Below are positions 11,684 to 23,058 of a stretch of 64,000 nucleotides of DNA, piece after piece (position 1 is the first letter of the stretch; each line of letters opens with the position of its first letter). This stretch comes from Lepidodermella squamata (lineage: Eukaryota > Gastrotricha), in assembly GCA_047495785.1 (NCBI GenBank), contig JBLDXI010000042.1, positions 1,488,001-1,552,000 of the forward strand, written 5' to 3'. Below the pieces are notes generated by a model. That model searched no databases. It was not told the DNA's origin and was given only the letters and a program-made list of their open reading frames with translations. The position numbers and the translations under genes were made by a program.

Positions 11684-14275
11684 ATGGAGCTCCTCTACCT
11701 TCTGAGCTTTCTATTGCTGGCTGTCAAAACACAATCGAAAGATGCCGCCTTCAAGGTTTTGGCAATCAACGACTCGTCAGTTCAGCCTCTTTGCGCTGAG
11801 AAATTTATCAGAGCTGTGCAAGCGATCAATGACGATAGGAAGAACTGTTCGAAGGTTGAAATCGAATTTGCTGATCTACCCTCAATTTCTCGAATGCCGA
11901 ACGGCAGAGATTTCTTATTTGTAGCGGCTAACAGCGTCTACGGCAGGCGGGCTATGTCTTCGCTAACAAAACTTCTCGGACCGAATTCGTTTTCTTTGCT
12001 TGGCGATACGGCTACAGATTTGGCGGCTGAATGGCAAACTAACGATGCTATCGTGAAAATCGCTACGACTTTTCGCTCTGGTTATATTGGAATAGTTACT
12101 TCATTGAGCAACTGGCGAACAGCTGTTCAACTGAATCTAATGGCGCAATATAAAAGTCTAATGGTATGTTGTTTCTACACATTTTCAAAACTTTGATTCA
12201 TCGAAGTTATTCCCTTATTTCCCATCAAATTTATTGAGTATGGGAAAATTCGCAAAATTCGAGCTTTCTCTTCTGCGGGAGGCTGTTTCCGCTTTCCTGA
12301 ATTTTATAGGATTATTGATCCATCCTACAGCCTCAGCATTTTTGGTCGTTTGATCACGTGATCGTAAACACAGTAGGAATTTTCCAAGAATTTCACCTCC
12401 ACATTAGCTATCGGAATTTTCTATTTTGCGCTTGGCGGAGGACGAATTAAGTTTCCTTCCATATGACGTAAAGCAGACAGGGCTTTTCAAAATTGCTAAG
12501 TTTTAGTCGCGAAAACGCTATAATTTCCGATATCCGAGTTAACACCTCCGATGCAGGAAACTAACCGTTACTAGAACCTGCCGCTGAAAAAGTCTAAATT
12601 AAGATGTCTCCGGATAAGTGGCTTGGCTAAATTCCAAAGGATGGGTTGTAAAACTAAAACCTGGAAAACCGCCGGAGACCAAAAGTCGGACATTGAAAAG
12701 GATGAGGAAACAATGGATAAAGTGGAAAAGTTTATCAAATTTCGCTCATCAAATTACGAGCTATTTTTTCTCTTTCAGGTTGACGAAATTCACGTTCCAA
12801 GACACACCCCACTTCGGAAAGCCCATTTCCTCATGTTAAGAGTCCTATTGCTGAGAAATCCGCAAGAAATCATCGAATGGCTGTGCGATTCTCAACCAGC
12901 TTTTTCTCAAGCGTTTTCATTTTTCATCACCCCGACAAATATGGCTAACATTTCCAACATCGTCACGCCTACGCAATGCGACAGTTCCATCTTGCAACAG
13001 CAATTAGCTAATTTGGTCTGGATGAGTCCATCAATCGAAATCAGCAGACCATCAGAAGATAAGTGCTTTGAGTCATCGATACAACAACTTCAAAGCTTAA
13101 AGCTCTCATGCGATGGCTCAAATTTCACGAGGGCCAATAGGCAAAGTCTTGCTTTCAAAATCTACCGATTTCAGTCTCAAAATCAATTGTGCGAAATGTT
13201 GAACTCAACCCTAAAATGCTCATCCGACCTGTTTTACCAGGTCAAAACCCAAGGAATTGAATATCCGACCGAATATCCAAACGAAGATTCAGTCAAAATC
13301 CTCACAGCAATCAGTGGTGTATCGATCTTTATCATAACAGGCGTGGAGGCCGCAACACTCGCTATGAAAAAATTAGTAAAAGAAAAGGAGACCGTGGCCT
13401 ATTTCTTCGATATCGACGGAGCTGTAATTCTGGGAGTCGGATGTTTGCTGCTTCATATTTCCGTCATTGTCCAATTCCACGCTTCAGACTGCGATTGGTC
13501 TCTTGTCGTGCCAAGTTTCGGCCTAATCCTAGTCAATGGCGTCCTATTCGCAAGATCCGCAACCCTAACGCGGTTGTTACATTACGGAAATTCGAGGATT
13601 CTCCACACCAGGAGTTACTTCATCAAATTATCGATAAACGTGATTAATGCGTTGAAAATCGCGAGGAAGCCTGGGCTGAGGCAGATCAAATCACGCGATG
13701 CACCTGTTTCGACTCCGCCCCTTAATCAGAATCGGAAAAAGGCGACCTCAACCCTGCGGAGTACGATGAGTGAAGCGACTGAGACTATGACCCCGAAACA
13801 GGTCGCTGAATTCACGATAACGACCAGCGCGATTTTCGCTATCCTAACCGGACTTCTGCTTTTCATCTGGCTATTCGTGACTAAGCAATTCGAGGAGAAA
13901 TCGAGCTTTCCCGGAATAATCAAGTTTTACTACGTAACAAGTGAATTTTGTCTCGAGGATAGCGACGTTCGTTGGATTATTGGATTTTGCGGTATCAACT
14001 TCGCCATGTTAGCTTCAAGCTGCTACTTCGCCGTTGAAGCTAGGCCTATACCTAGGGCTGGTCATCTCAAAGTTGACTGCCACATTCTGAGACTGACCAT
14101 AGCTCTCAGCAGTGGGCTGTTCGTTATCATGTTCTTCATTCTGCTTGGTCTCCAGCAATGGATTGATCGTTTGGAGGCGTTGGCCTGTGGTGAAATTGCA
14201 CTCGCAGATGCTGTTTTCTTCGCTTACTTCGCCCCTGTTTGGACAAGGCGTTGGCCAAAGCCAGTTCACTTCTGA
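11684..14275 (+). CDS. Class C-like G protein-coupled receptor
   Basis: Two exons: 11684-12163 and 12779-14275, joined in phase 0 across a GTATGT...TTTCAG intron. An N-terminal signal peptide (LLYLLSFLLLAVKT) is followed by about 340 residues of extracellular domain with several cysteines, of the periplasmic-binding or ANF-receptor type but short and divergent. Seven hydrophobic segments follow (roughly 13290, 13430, 13500, 13810, 13970, 14090 and 14190). The third is preceded by the conserved cysteine in SDCDWSLVVPSFG, and the fifth ends in a VEARPIP turn like the ARPI of metabotropic glutamate and GABA-B receptors. The loop between segments 3 and 4 is long (about 75 residues, Lys/Arg/Ser/Thr rich). 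The ligand cannot be told. AG at 11651 lies close before the start codon. Confidence 0.75.
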
Positions 14276-14639
14276 CAAAAATTCTGAAATATTATGTAAT
14301 CCTCCTTGAAACTTGAAACATTAAATGTGATCCTTCCTCTACGGAATTCCTTTCATTTAACAAAGGTCGTATCGTCGATTGTCGTTAATATTCTCATCGA
14401 AATAAAAATTGCGTTGTAGCCAGCTTTCAGAAACGTCGGAATGTATGAATCATCCTGCTAAACGAACAACTCAATCAATGACCAAGGGGTAAGATTCTAA
14501 GTATGTCGATTTTCCTTATTCTAAATAGTCTGCTCTCTGGAGGAATCTTACACCCACTTCGAAAGGCCAAGTTGGGGAAACGGAAGACCATGAACAAACT
14601 AAAGGGGATTCGATATCGGAGAGTCCTACTTCGCGTGTT

Positions 14640-14800
14640 TAGAAGGGTGGAAGTACCGCTAGGGATGGTAGGGATCATCCCTACCACTTCCATCGATCCG
14701 TACGGTGAGCTCATTCAAAGACCAAAGGGGGGACCTTTATGTCGATTTTTGTGATCCCTAGCAGTTCCGCGGTCCTCCTTCGCTCTATGGTTGAGTTTGG
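14640..14800 (+). repeat. Dispersed palindrome-bearing repeat B, copy 1
   Basis: It matches 28.66-28.81 kb in inverted orientation. Shared parts include a 9-base inverted repeat round one base (GGTAGGGATCATCCCTACC), CCGTACGG, and the CTCTATGG end. No coding capacity; probably a non-autonomous DNA element. Confidence 0.6.
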
Positions 14801-14930
14801 AGCCAGAAGTAACCTTGGGAGGATTTTTTATTCATCTGGCCTAAAATTATTCAAAATTTCGAAAATCGATTAGTTGAAACATCTTTTGAAAATCTAAATT
14901 CAATTTTTATTATTTTTTACTAATCCATTT

Positions 14931-16294
14931 TTAAGGCAATTTATTTTCCAGTTCGATGTCATCTTCGTAGTAATCATCAAAGTAGTAAACTTTCGACGGA
15001 GATCTTGTTTGAACTTCCTCATTTTTCCCTGATCTAGTCGACGTTTTCCGAGTCGTCCGTGGCAGCGTAGTGGATCTGGTACTTTGCCTAGTGACCATGG
15101 CAAAACTCGACTTCTGAGTACTGCTCAACGATATTGATGACATCGTTGTTCCTGGGATTGTAGCTTCCGAAGAATCTGACGCCTCATCGCACTCATTTTC
15201 CAGTTTCACAGTCGTTTGCCTAATCCAGTAGAGAACGGAACAAACGCGACTGTAAGAAGCTTCTCTTCCAGCTATTGAAAAAGATGAATTCCCAAGGATT
15301 TTCATAGACCTTGACCAATTTGCTCCGCATTCCTGATCACCAGATCGAATTCCGACAAGAACGTGAGATCCGTTCCTCTTACATGTCAAAGCGTCTCCAG
15401 TTAAGCTGGAACAAGCGTTGCTTTGTCTCAAATTCGAGCTGGTATAACATATTTCGTTCCCGGAAACACTGATATTGGAAGATTCAGTCACATTGGAAAG
15501 GCATTGTTCCTCATTTGAATCTGAACCACTTCCTACAGTAGCTCGACTCGGCAATTTAGTCCAGCCAACTCTCAAATCTTTTATAATTGCAAAAATTTAT
15601 TATGAAAATTATGAAAATTACGAACGACTCACAGTAATAATCCGGTGAGCTGAAAATCAAAGAATTGAGGTCAATCTAAATTCTGGACAATATCCTACCA
15701 TTTATCATTACAAGAGTACGGCAAGCAAATTGGAGTGGTCGATATGCAACCTGAAATGGGATTATTTCTCAAGTTTCATCGCACAATTTCAGTTTTCAAC
15801 TTTACCAGCAAGTTTTAGCAAACAGAAGTTATTTTGGGTCGACGAATAGTTGAAATGCTTAACGATTGATTCGATTCTATAAGTGACTTCATTATTCCTA
15901 AAACCGGAAATGACTGAATAGTCGCTAGTTCTGCATGAAATTGAACAGCAGCTCGCTGTAGTCAATATCCACTTGGAATGTGAGATTTTTAAAAAATTAC
16001 AAAGTGGAAATCCGAGAAATCAATTACCTTGCGATTAATTATCGAAGCTCCACAACTTTGCTCCTTGATTTTAAGTTTGATATTCCACGGGGGATTGTCG
16101 GATTTTAGAGTTCCGCATGTCTCTGTTTCTATTATGTCTTTCTGAGTTGCTAGCACAAATGGCCTGTCGAGGCTTGGCCGGGCTAAAATGATGGCAGTCA
16201 CAGGTTCTTTCGTGGATGAAACACTGCGACTTGGCGCTGAGACACTACAAGCGGAAGCTGAGTAAACAAAGCAAACTATAGCTAGTACCTTCAT
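14931..16294 (-). CDS. Secreted serine protease homologue (catalytically dead trypsin fold)
   Basis: Five exons: 16028-16294, 15806-15971, 15699-15750, a 17-base microexon 15633-15649, and 14931-15577. The ATG starts a signal peptide (VLAIVCFVYSASAC). The exon plan is the same as in the active trypsin at 19.9-21.6 kb, including the 17-base microexon. All three catalytic residues are replaced: the His motif reads WILTTASCC (His to Ser), the Asp position reads NNFCLLKL (Asp to Asn), and the Ser loop reads CSSLTGDALTC (Ser to Thr by alignment). Disulphide cysteines are kept, so it is likely a folded non-enzymatic homologue, as known in innate immunity and clotting cascades. The C-terminal tail is Ser/Thr/Arg-rich and ends acidic (DDYYEDD). 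Confidence 0.75.
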
Positions 16295-16499
16295 TTAAAT
16301 TTTTTTATACGTGAGACTCATATGTGTTAAGAACCGCGTGTGAAGGAACACACTATCGTATCACCATTTGGCTTATTTTAATCTCTGTGAGATAAACAAA
16401 GCACGCATTTTAACAATGAATGACCAGTTAAAAGGTATCTCAAGCCCACGCATGTCAGATGATGGGGAATATAGCATCCGCAACCAGGGTTCTAAGTAA

Positions 16500-16625
16500 A
16501 GGCGTTGCGACACCTCACCTCTGAGATGTCAACAGGAAGAGTGAGCACTGTGGTTTTTTCGGTTTGGGATTTAATAACAACTCAGCTTCAGAATCATATA
16601 CTTTGGGCACTGTCAACTAGCTTGT
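16500..16625 (+). repeat. Dispersed repeat family A, copy 2 (diverged)
   Basis: Contains GCGACACCTCACCTC, GGTTTTTTCGGTTTGGGATTT and CATATACTTTGGGCACTGTC, shared with the copies at 46.2 kb and 19.4 kb. Confidence 0.5.
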
Positions 16626-16679
16626 CAACTTTGTCAACCTCCGCTGGGACGGACGAAGATGTTTAGATGATGAAGAGTA

Positions 16680-17175
16680 ACGGGGATAATGGTGAATGGT
16701 GATCCCTGAGGGACTCCGCATGCCACGGGTAGGCCAAAACCTTTCAAGACAATGCGTTAACCGTTGTGCCATATGGAGTCGAACGCTGCTTTATAATCCA
16801 GGAACGCCACAACAGTTGTTAGTTTATCCGGCCTGTCCAACTCATCTTTATGCACGAAACCGTCTGCGATTCATGCTTAAGTCTGAAAATGGTATCCAAA
16901 ACTGATAGCCATTTCTGGAACCAGACTTGGCTAGGTGTTCCGTAAACAGAACTCAACAATGAACCCAGCCTCAAGAAGCTTTGCCATGCAGCTGGTTAGA
17001 GATATTGGCCTATAACCTTCCAGGACCGAGGGGACCTCCCCCCGCCTTGGGCACCGGTACCACAATCCCAAGTTTCCAAGCAGCTGGCAGATAGCTGGCG
17101 TTCAAAGACAAATTAAACAGGAGTAGGATGCTATCTCAGCGGGTTGAGGATCCCATATCTTCCCCGGCAGCTTTA
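16680..17175 (-). mobile_element. Degenerate LINE reverse transcriptase fragment
   Basis: Read on the minus strand with frameshifts, this encodes typical non-LTR reverse transcriptase blocks: VVPVPKAGG near 17050, VVAFLDYKAAFDSIWH near 16790 (motif A, with its catalytic Asp in FLDY) and CGVPQGSPFTI near 16700 (motif B). Several stops and shifts break the frame, so it is a dead fossil. Clade not decided (CR1/Jockey/I group). Confidence 0.72.
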
Positions 17176-17179
17176 AGAC

Positions 17180-17610
17180 TCAACCGGGCAAGATTCTTCA
17201 AGATTCAAGATTCATTCACAATAATCTCGTACTTAAGCTTCATAAGAAAACTATCAACGGCATCCGGTTGTGGAATTTAAAAATTATCTTGAGATCGATC
17301 TCAGGTCCTCGCGATCTAGTCTAGGCTTGGTATCCCGTACTAGGCCATCAGGATCGATATGACCGAGAAGCGAACAACGAAACCATGACAAAGGGAACGC
17401 GAAAAGCGCGAGATCGGAGTTTACTTGGTATTACTATCCAATCAATATCTTTCATATCGCTATATATTATATATATCGCTGCGCATACAAATGCTTCACA
17501 GGAAATTTGACATTGCTGGTAATTTATCGGATGAGCTCTATGCCAACCTGCATAGAATCAGTAAAATGTTTTCGGCAATGCAAATGTATTAACATCAAAT
17601 TGTAATATAG
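17180..17610. other. Intergenic upstream of the channel gene
   Basis: No gene seen. It contains an AT microsatellite-like stretch (TATATATTATATATAT) near 17458-17480. Confidence 0.4.
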
Positions 17611-17615
17611 ATATC

Positions 17616-18780
17616 ATGAAATCGCCCTTTGCTTTGCTGTTGCTGGCAAAGCTCGCGTCGATAGCATCTGCGACAACGATTGCTGGCAAGTTGAAGGCGA
17701 AATTCTCTGAACATTGCCAGGCAGTTTTGTCGGAAAACCTGTTGATGGAACATGCAGCGTTTTTCAACAACAGCAAGCCGCTTGTGGCGGATATCAATGT
17801 AGCCCTACACCGTTTCGTTGGAATTGATGACGTGGAGCAAAAGATGTCTTTACTTTTATATCTAAATATAATTTGGGGGCTGCCATGCGAAGAACCAAAA
17901 TGCACAGATTTACTGTCCGTAACAGAATGCACGACACTTAGTCCTCCTGAGCTCTACTACCCCGTCCCTGTGTCGGGTATCTGGACTCCAATTATATATC
18001 ATTTGTCAGCTTATAACTCACCAGCTGTTGGTCGCAAATATTATGACCAGCTCTTTGTACATCCATTGTTGACGTCGTATTCAATGGTATACATCATTTT
18101 CGACCGATTCGACGTTTCTTGCACGGCATTCAGCTACCGAAAATTCCCATTCGATACTCAATCTTGCTCGCTCGTTCTCGAATCACCTCATGCTCACAAA
18201 AACGTGGCTCTCCGTCTTGGAGCGTTCGAAATCGACACATCCGGAAATAACACCTTCATCGTTGATACAGATATATGGTCTTTTATTGAGCTATTCGGAT
18301 ATAACAGAACTGAAATACAACCGGGGAGTGATTACAATTTTGATCGAATCTACTTAACGATCCGATTCCAGCGCAAAAGTGGCTATTACGTCTGGAACAT
18401 CTTCGTCCCAACTATCACACTTTTCATCCTTCAAGTTGTGTCATTGATTGCCGAACCTGTCAACAGGGACCAATCGGCATTTTGCGTGACTGTTGTGCTG
18501 TCATATGTGGTATTTCTCACATTAATCTTCGGCATGATTCCAATCAGACCATGTCTACCTTGTGTACATGGTCGCGGCTAAATTCATCGTTGCCGTCGTC
18601 ATCACAGCCCACACTTGCTTGAGCCCTAGTATCCCAGAGCCACTGAAATCTCGCGTATTCAAGTTGAACAATTCCTTTGCCATACCCATGCATCGCCTTG
18701 TTGACCTTGCAATAGCTGCAGCGGCAGTTATAACAGTAACGATAATTGACACAGTTATCTTTTCCTTGATGCTATCTTGA
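17616..18780 (+). pseudogene. Cys-loop ligand-gated ion channel, intronless and frameshifted
   Basis: The frame from 17616 has a signal peptide (FALLLLAKLASIASA), an extracellular domain with a Cys-loop (CTAFSYRKFPFDTQSC), M1 (WNIFVPTITLFILQVV) and M2 (CVTVVLSYVVFLTLIFGMIP). It then shifts frame at about 18550. The next frame continues with DHVYLVYMVAAKFIV (M3), a very short loop, and M4 (VDLAIAAAAVITVTIID) to a stop at 18780. The shift makes the upstream frame end at once (18579-18581). The lack of introns among multi-exon neighbours suggests a retrocopy. The Cys-loop has 14, not the canonical 13, residues between its cysteines. A sequencing error at the shift remains possible; without it this would be a full subunit. 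The ligand and ion selectivity cannot be stated. Confidence 0.7.
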
Positions 18781-18908
18781 TGCCGAATCGCTTGTTGATT
18801 GTCATCCTAATCCTGAGACGTTATTAACCCTTATTCATACTTGCAAATTATGTTTTAGCTTTCTCCCCAGGCGTACCGTTAGTGTTGCTATCGTTGAATA
18901 ACTCGGAT

Positions 18909-18969
18909 TTACGGTCGGACAAGGTGAAGGACGATATGACATGTCGTCCTTCACCTTGTCCGAGCGTAA
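18909..18969 (+). ncRNA. Long near-perfect hairpin (candidate small-RNA precursor)
   Basis: Bases 18909-18936 pair with 18942-18969: five pairs, one G/G mismatch, then 22 consecutive pairs (one G.T wobble) round a 5-base loop. Length (61) and stem (27 pairs) resemble a small-RNA precursor, but the loop is short and pairing unusually perfect. It lies about 130 bases after the channel stop. An inverted duplication or transposon scar is the alternative. Confidence 0.45.
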
Positions 18970-18974
18970 CATTG

Positions 18975-19355
18975 TAAAAACCGATTTGCTTCTTCCTCTC
19001 AACTCCAGTTTTACTCGTCACCCGTCACTTTGAAACTGTCGTGAACAAGCGCAAATCAGAGTTATTTAAGGATGCTAACGATATATGTAAATATGTAGGT
19101 ATATATTGTGCTAATGTTTTTGGTGATAAACAATGTGGTGAATCCACAATTTTCGCTGAGTGACTGATATTTTTAGATATAACGAACGAAAAGCATATCA
19201 ATCGAAAGGGAGATCTTGGTATCAAGTTTTTTAAGCAGCGTAGGAATTCGAATTTGCTGAAAGTCGTGATGGCTGGGAAACTGCACGGGATTTTTCTTTA
19301 TCATCACTTTTGAAATGAGACAAGTAATTGGGCTGAAAGCGATCTCCTTTGAACA
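18975..19355. other. Intergenic, no gene seen
   Basis: Spacer between the channel and the trypsin gene; short unsupported frames only. Confidence 0.4.
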
Positions 19356-19359
19356 AAGC

Positions 19360-19455
19360 ACAGGGCGACCCTTTGGTTTCTGCAGCTTGGGATTTAACAA
19401 GAAACTCGGCTTCAAAATCCTATACTTTGGGCACTGTTCGCAGCTTCCATTTAGC
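19360..19455 (+). repeat. Dispersed repeat family A, copy 3
   Basis: Shares GCGACCCTTTGGTTTCTGCAG and CCTATACTTTGGGCACTGTTC-like sequence with the copies at 16.5 kb and 46.2 kb (individual shared blocks are shorter than 20 bases). Confidence 0.5.
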
Positions 19456-19927
19456 AATGGCATTGTCGAATTTGTGTAGATCCCATCTCCAGCCCTGAAT
19501 CATAGACTAATTTTGAATTTGTTTGTGTGGCTTTAGCAGAAGCAAATTTCAGAATTTTCAATGAGCCTGGAACCACTTTTCGAAATGTTCAAGGATGCCA
19601 TGACGGATCAGCATAATTTAAGATTATAAGTCATATTTAAAATCAGCGTAAAATTCTGTGCGAGACGCATTGTTCACTATAGAATTTGAACAATTTTGCT
19701 TATCTAGAATTAGTTTCATGCAGATTTGGTTCCGCTAAAGGATATTCTGAATTTGAATAGGTCCTAATTGCAGTACCCTCGAACCTCGAACTAGGGACAA
19801 AAGTGTCCCAACTGATGTTTTGCCCTGAGTCAAATAAAGACGCAAGCTCCAACCCGCTCAAGGTGAAGCTCTTCAAAATTAACAAGATTTTAATCATCGA
19901 AATGTCAAATAAAATGAAGATCAGTTC

Positions 19928-21572
19928 TCAGGAATCATAAGTAGCCTGAGTTGCAAGTCTCTGCCTTTCTGTTGGCTTTGTCCTTGAGTTCCGATTCCTT
20001 CTCTCAGCTGCAGCGTCATCTTCATCGGACGCGACCTCGTTTCCTTTTCGAGTTGTTGTTGTAGGCGCACGCCGGGTTGTCGATGTTCTTGCATTATTAC
20101 GAGACGTTGTACTATCATCTTGCAGCATCAGATCTTCAACTGGCACAATGATTTCTTGTTCGGTGGTTGTACTACGGCCTTTTGACGTCGGGCTGTCGGT
20201 TTCTAGGATTAGAACTCGGCGATTCCCACTGGCGGTGGGAGTAGCAGATGATTTCGTCGTACCAGCGACGCGGCCGCCATTAGATGGCACTTTTTGGTTT
20301 CGGCCACTACTGCCCGATCGAACCGGAGCTGTTGCGAAAGTACTAGAGATCCAATCCACTACCTGGCAGACCCTGGCATAGACTCCATAGTACCCAGCTA
20401 GAAAAAAAAGAAGAATTAGGACTGAAAAATTCGAAAAATTCACACAGAATCAATAGATTTTTTTCAGAATTTGACAGGGTTTTAGAGATTTTCATCGAAT
20501 TTTTCGAGATGAAATTGAGCTTACCTCTTCCGCATCCGTTACCATACGAAGTGATGCCCATCAGAGTATGGTAGCCATTCGCTGCGCAAGTTAGCGGACC
20601 CCCGCTATCACCCTGACAGGTATCAATCCCTCCATCCGTATAGCCAGCGCAAAATTTGACATCAGTTATCGTTTGTGGGGTCGACCTGTAAGCATTCGAG
20701 CACGCATATCTGTCCACAATAGGGATTTTAGCCTTTTGGAGGATCCTGGTCGCTGATGAGCTATTTTCTTTAGAAACACCCCATCCAGCGACAAAGCCTG
20801 AATAAAAAATCGAAAATTATTCATAAAATTCACAAAAATTCGTTACTTACCATAATCGTCGACCTGACTGCAATCCGAAATATTTAAAAATTTAGGAAAA
20901 TTAGATAGGAAATGCTGACATTTTACCATTCGTCACTACAAGAATCTGGCAAGCATACAGGTTGAACCTCCCATTCTGAGAAGCCGAGGTCGTAATCGAG
21001 TTGAATCATGCAAAAGTCGTAATTCTGAGATCTCGCGTTGTAACGCGGATGAATTGCGATGTAGTAGGCGTACAGGCTAAATTCGCCCCGATCCAGAGAT
21101 TTAAAATCATGGTCAGCAAAAGTGATCAAAATATCGCCAGGTTTCGACGCTAGCTCGCAACAGTGAGCTGCTGTAAGAACCCACTGAAAATTGTTAAATT
21201 TTACAAAAATCTCGAAAAATTTCCCGGAAATACCTGAGATGAAATAATTGATCCTCCGCATAAATTGTTGTTTTTAATCATTATTTTAACCAGCCATGGA
21301 AATTCGTTAGGTAACGCATTGACTCCGCCTAAAATTCGACCTTGCCCAGCGTTCCAGTATTTACTGTGGCCACAACCGTTAACAAAATCGCTTGAAGGTA
21401 CGCCGCTTTCCGGGGAGGGTGTCCTTAGCTGGGCTGTACCCAACTGGTTGTACTGATCTGGTGGTAGATTCGACGGTGGTTTTGTCGGGCTTTCTCTAAC
21501 TGTGAAACAGCTAGAAGCAATGTGCCAATTTAAAGCAGCTATTAAAAAGGAGCTAAAACAAAATTGCAGCAT
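19928..21572 (-). CDS. Secreted trypsin-like serine protease with Thr/Arg-rich tail
   Basis: Five exons: 21234-21572, 20937-21183, a 17-base microexon at 20851-20867, 20525-20797 and 19928-20397. A signal peptide is followed by a short prodomain and the activation site GRILGG, so cleavage would free ILGG. The triad is complete: TAAHC, the Asp in NYDFCMIQLD, and GDSGGP. The Asp in GGIDTCQGDSGGP predicts trypsin (Lys/Arg) specificity. The microexon contributes QVDDY and phases correctly on both sides. After the protease domain (ending near VVDWISS) comes an extension of about 120 residues, rich in Thr, Ser, Arg and Asp/Glu, of unknown role. It shares its exon plan with the dead homologue at 14.9-16.3 kb, so the two are tandem paralogues. 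Confidence 0.88.
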
Positions 21573-23058
21573 TTTCTTTGACGATGAATTTTAACGTCGT
21601 CAGGATTTTGGCTGTTTCACAATGGGAGGAATATGAGTCATGCGGCCGTTTATCTTCTTAGCATGTCGTGACAAGCTGGTGAGCACGTTTGTGTAACGTG
21701 GCTTTGAATCGTATCACATATATGGGTAGAATTTTTAAATTTCTTACCTCCGTTCGTTGGTTAAAAAAGACGTTTTTTGGCAGCGTGGGCTTCTTTCAAT
21801 GGCGGTTTCTGCTGTGATTAATAGTGCCATTTAGTTTGTTTGATTAGGAACTTGTCTAATGGGGCTCAATTGAACAATTGAGTACTGAATCGAGATTCGA
21901 AATATAGGGAAACATCATAGAAGTTCGATCGAGTTAATCGAGATTCAAAATCTGATGAGGCGGCAGGCAAATGCGGCAACCAGCTGAGCAGTTTCCTATG
22001 TTATACGGTTTCATAAAGCTGAAACGGCCGTTCCGCTCTCATTCTATATCGCTTTGATCCCTTCTGGTTACATATTGATGAAACTCGATCCTCGTTGCTG
22101 TAACTTGATCCCGGTCCATCCCGATTGGAAACTCGATCCGCAGCATAACCTAATTGCATAAAACTAATGCGAAAATTTAGAAGCATGAGAGTTCTAGATT
22201 GAAACGTGCCAAGTGCTGACTGGTTCATTTTTCGCCTCCTGTTCTCATTAACCAAATAACAGATCAAAATTTAGGCTGAATTATGAATGGTAAAGGGTAA
22301 ATTTCCATATTTTAATTTGCTTCAAGCCTAATAAATATGCATCACTTAACTTTCGGTTTTAGACAGCCTTACCTCCTATTTACACCACTTTCTTCATTCA
22401 TCCTCAAGAAAATTAGGGGTACCGCATCTGAAACCCTGCCTTCTAATTTGACCCCAAGGCCCAAGGTTCCGCCTAGTAAGCCTAGTAAATATCCGCTATT
22501 TTCTATTTAGGTTCTGCCTTATTATTCTGATTTTAAGGTATTAGGAACGGTGGCTATGATAGCCTTATGTCACACGGCCTCTTACACGGAATTACAGATC
22601 AGTTATTGTGGCCTATCCCTTAATTAGGCTGCTATAATTTGTTCTGGTCCCCAATCAAGTTTATAACAGGCTCACTGATCGAGACAGGCCTAGCTAGGGG
22701 TTAATCAACCCTGTCTAGGATCGGCAAAAAAACGGAGAAATCGTTGCCACCATTGTTCGCCTTTTGGAAAAAATTGAGGATGAAAATTTTGGTGTCCTAC
22801 ATTGTATGCGTTACTGTGATCCATTCATGAAATTGGTATGGGCATTTTGATGTCCTATGATATGTTGCTACGGCTTACTAGCCTGGGTTTCGGATCGAAT
22901 CGTAGTCCTATCGTAGCCATTTTGCGCGCCCTGACTTGGGTTTTACTAGTTGGAGTTTTCTTGCACAATCGTGGCTCAGTCGTGCGTCCCTTTTTCGTCA
23001 TTATTTGAGACGTGGCCAGTGATTCAGACTCTTTCCTATGTATTCAAGACTGTACGTA
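21573..23058. other. Intergenic, no gene seen
   Basis: Region 5' to the trypsin gene (its promoter should lie here on the minus strand). A run of TTAGG-like and CCTAGTAAGCCTAGTAA units occurs at 22350-22510. No supported reading frame. Confidence 0.4.

Noticed and set aside
12618-12778. Upstream extension of the receptor's second exon
   Set aside because: The open stretch lies in the intron; a good TTTCAG acceptor at 12772-12778 and phase agreement with exon 1 are better.
19700-19897. Possible 65-residue secreted peptide on the minus strand (hydrophobic start)
   Set aside because: No homologue, no cysteine pattern and no splice partner; it lies in the 3' flank of the trypsin gene.
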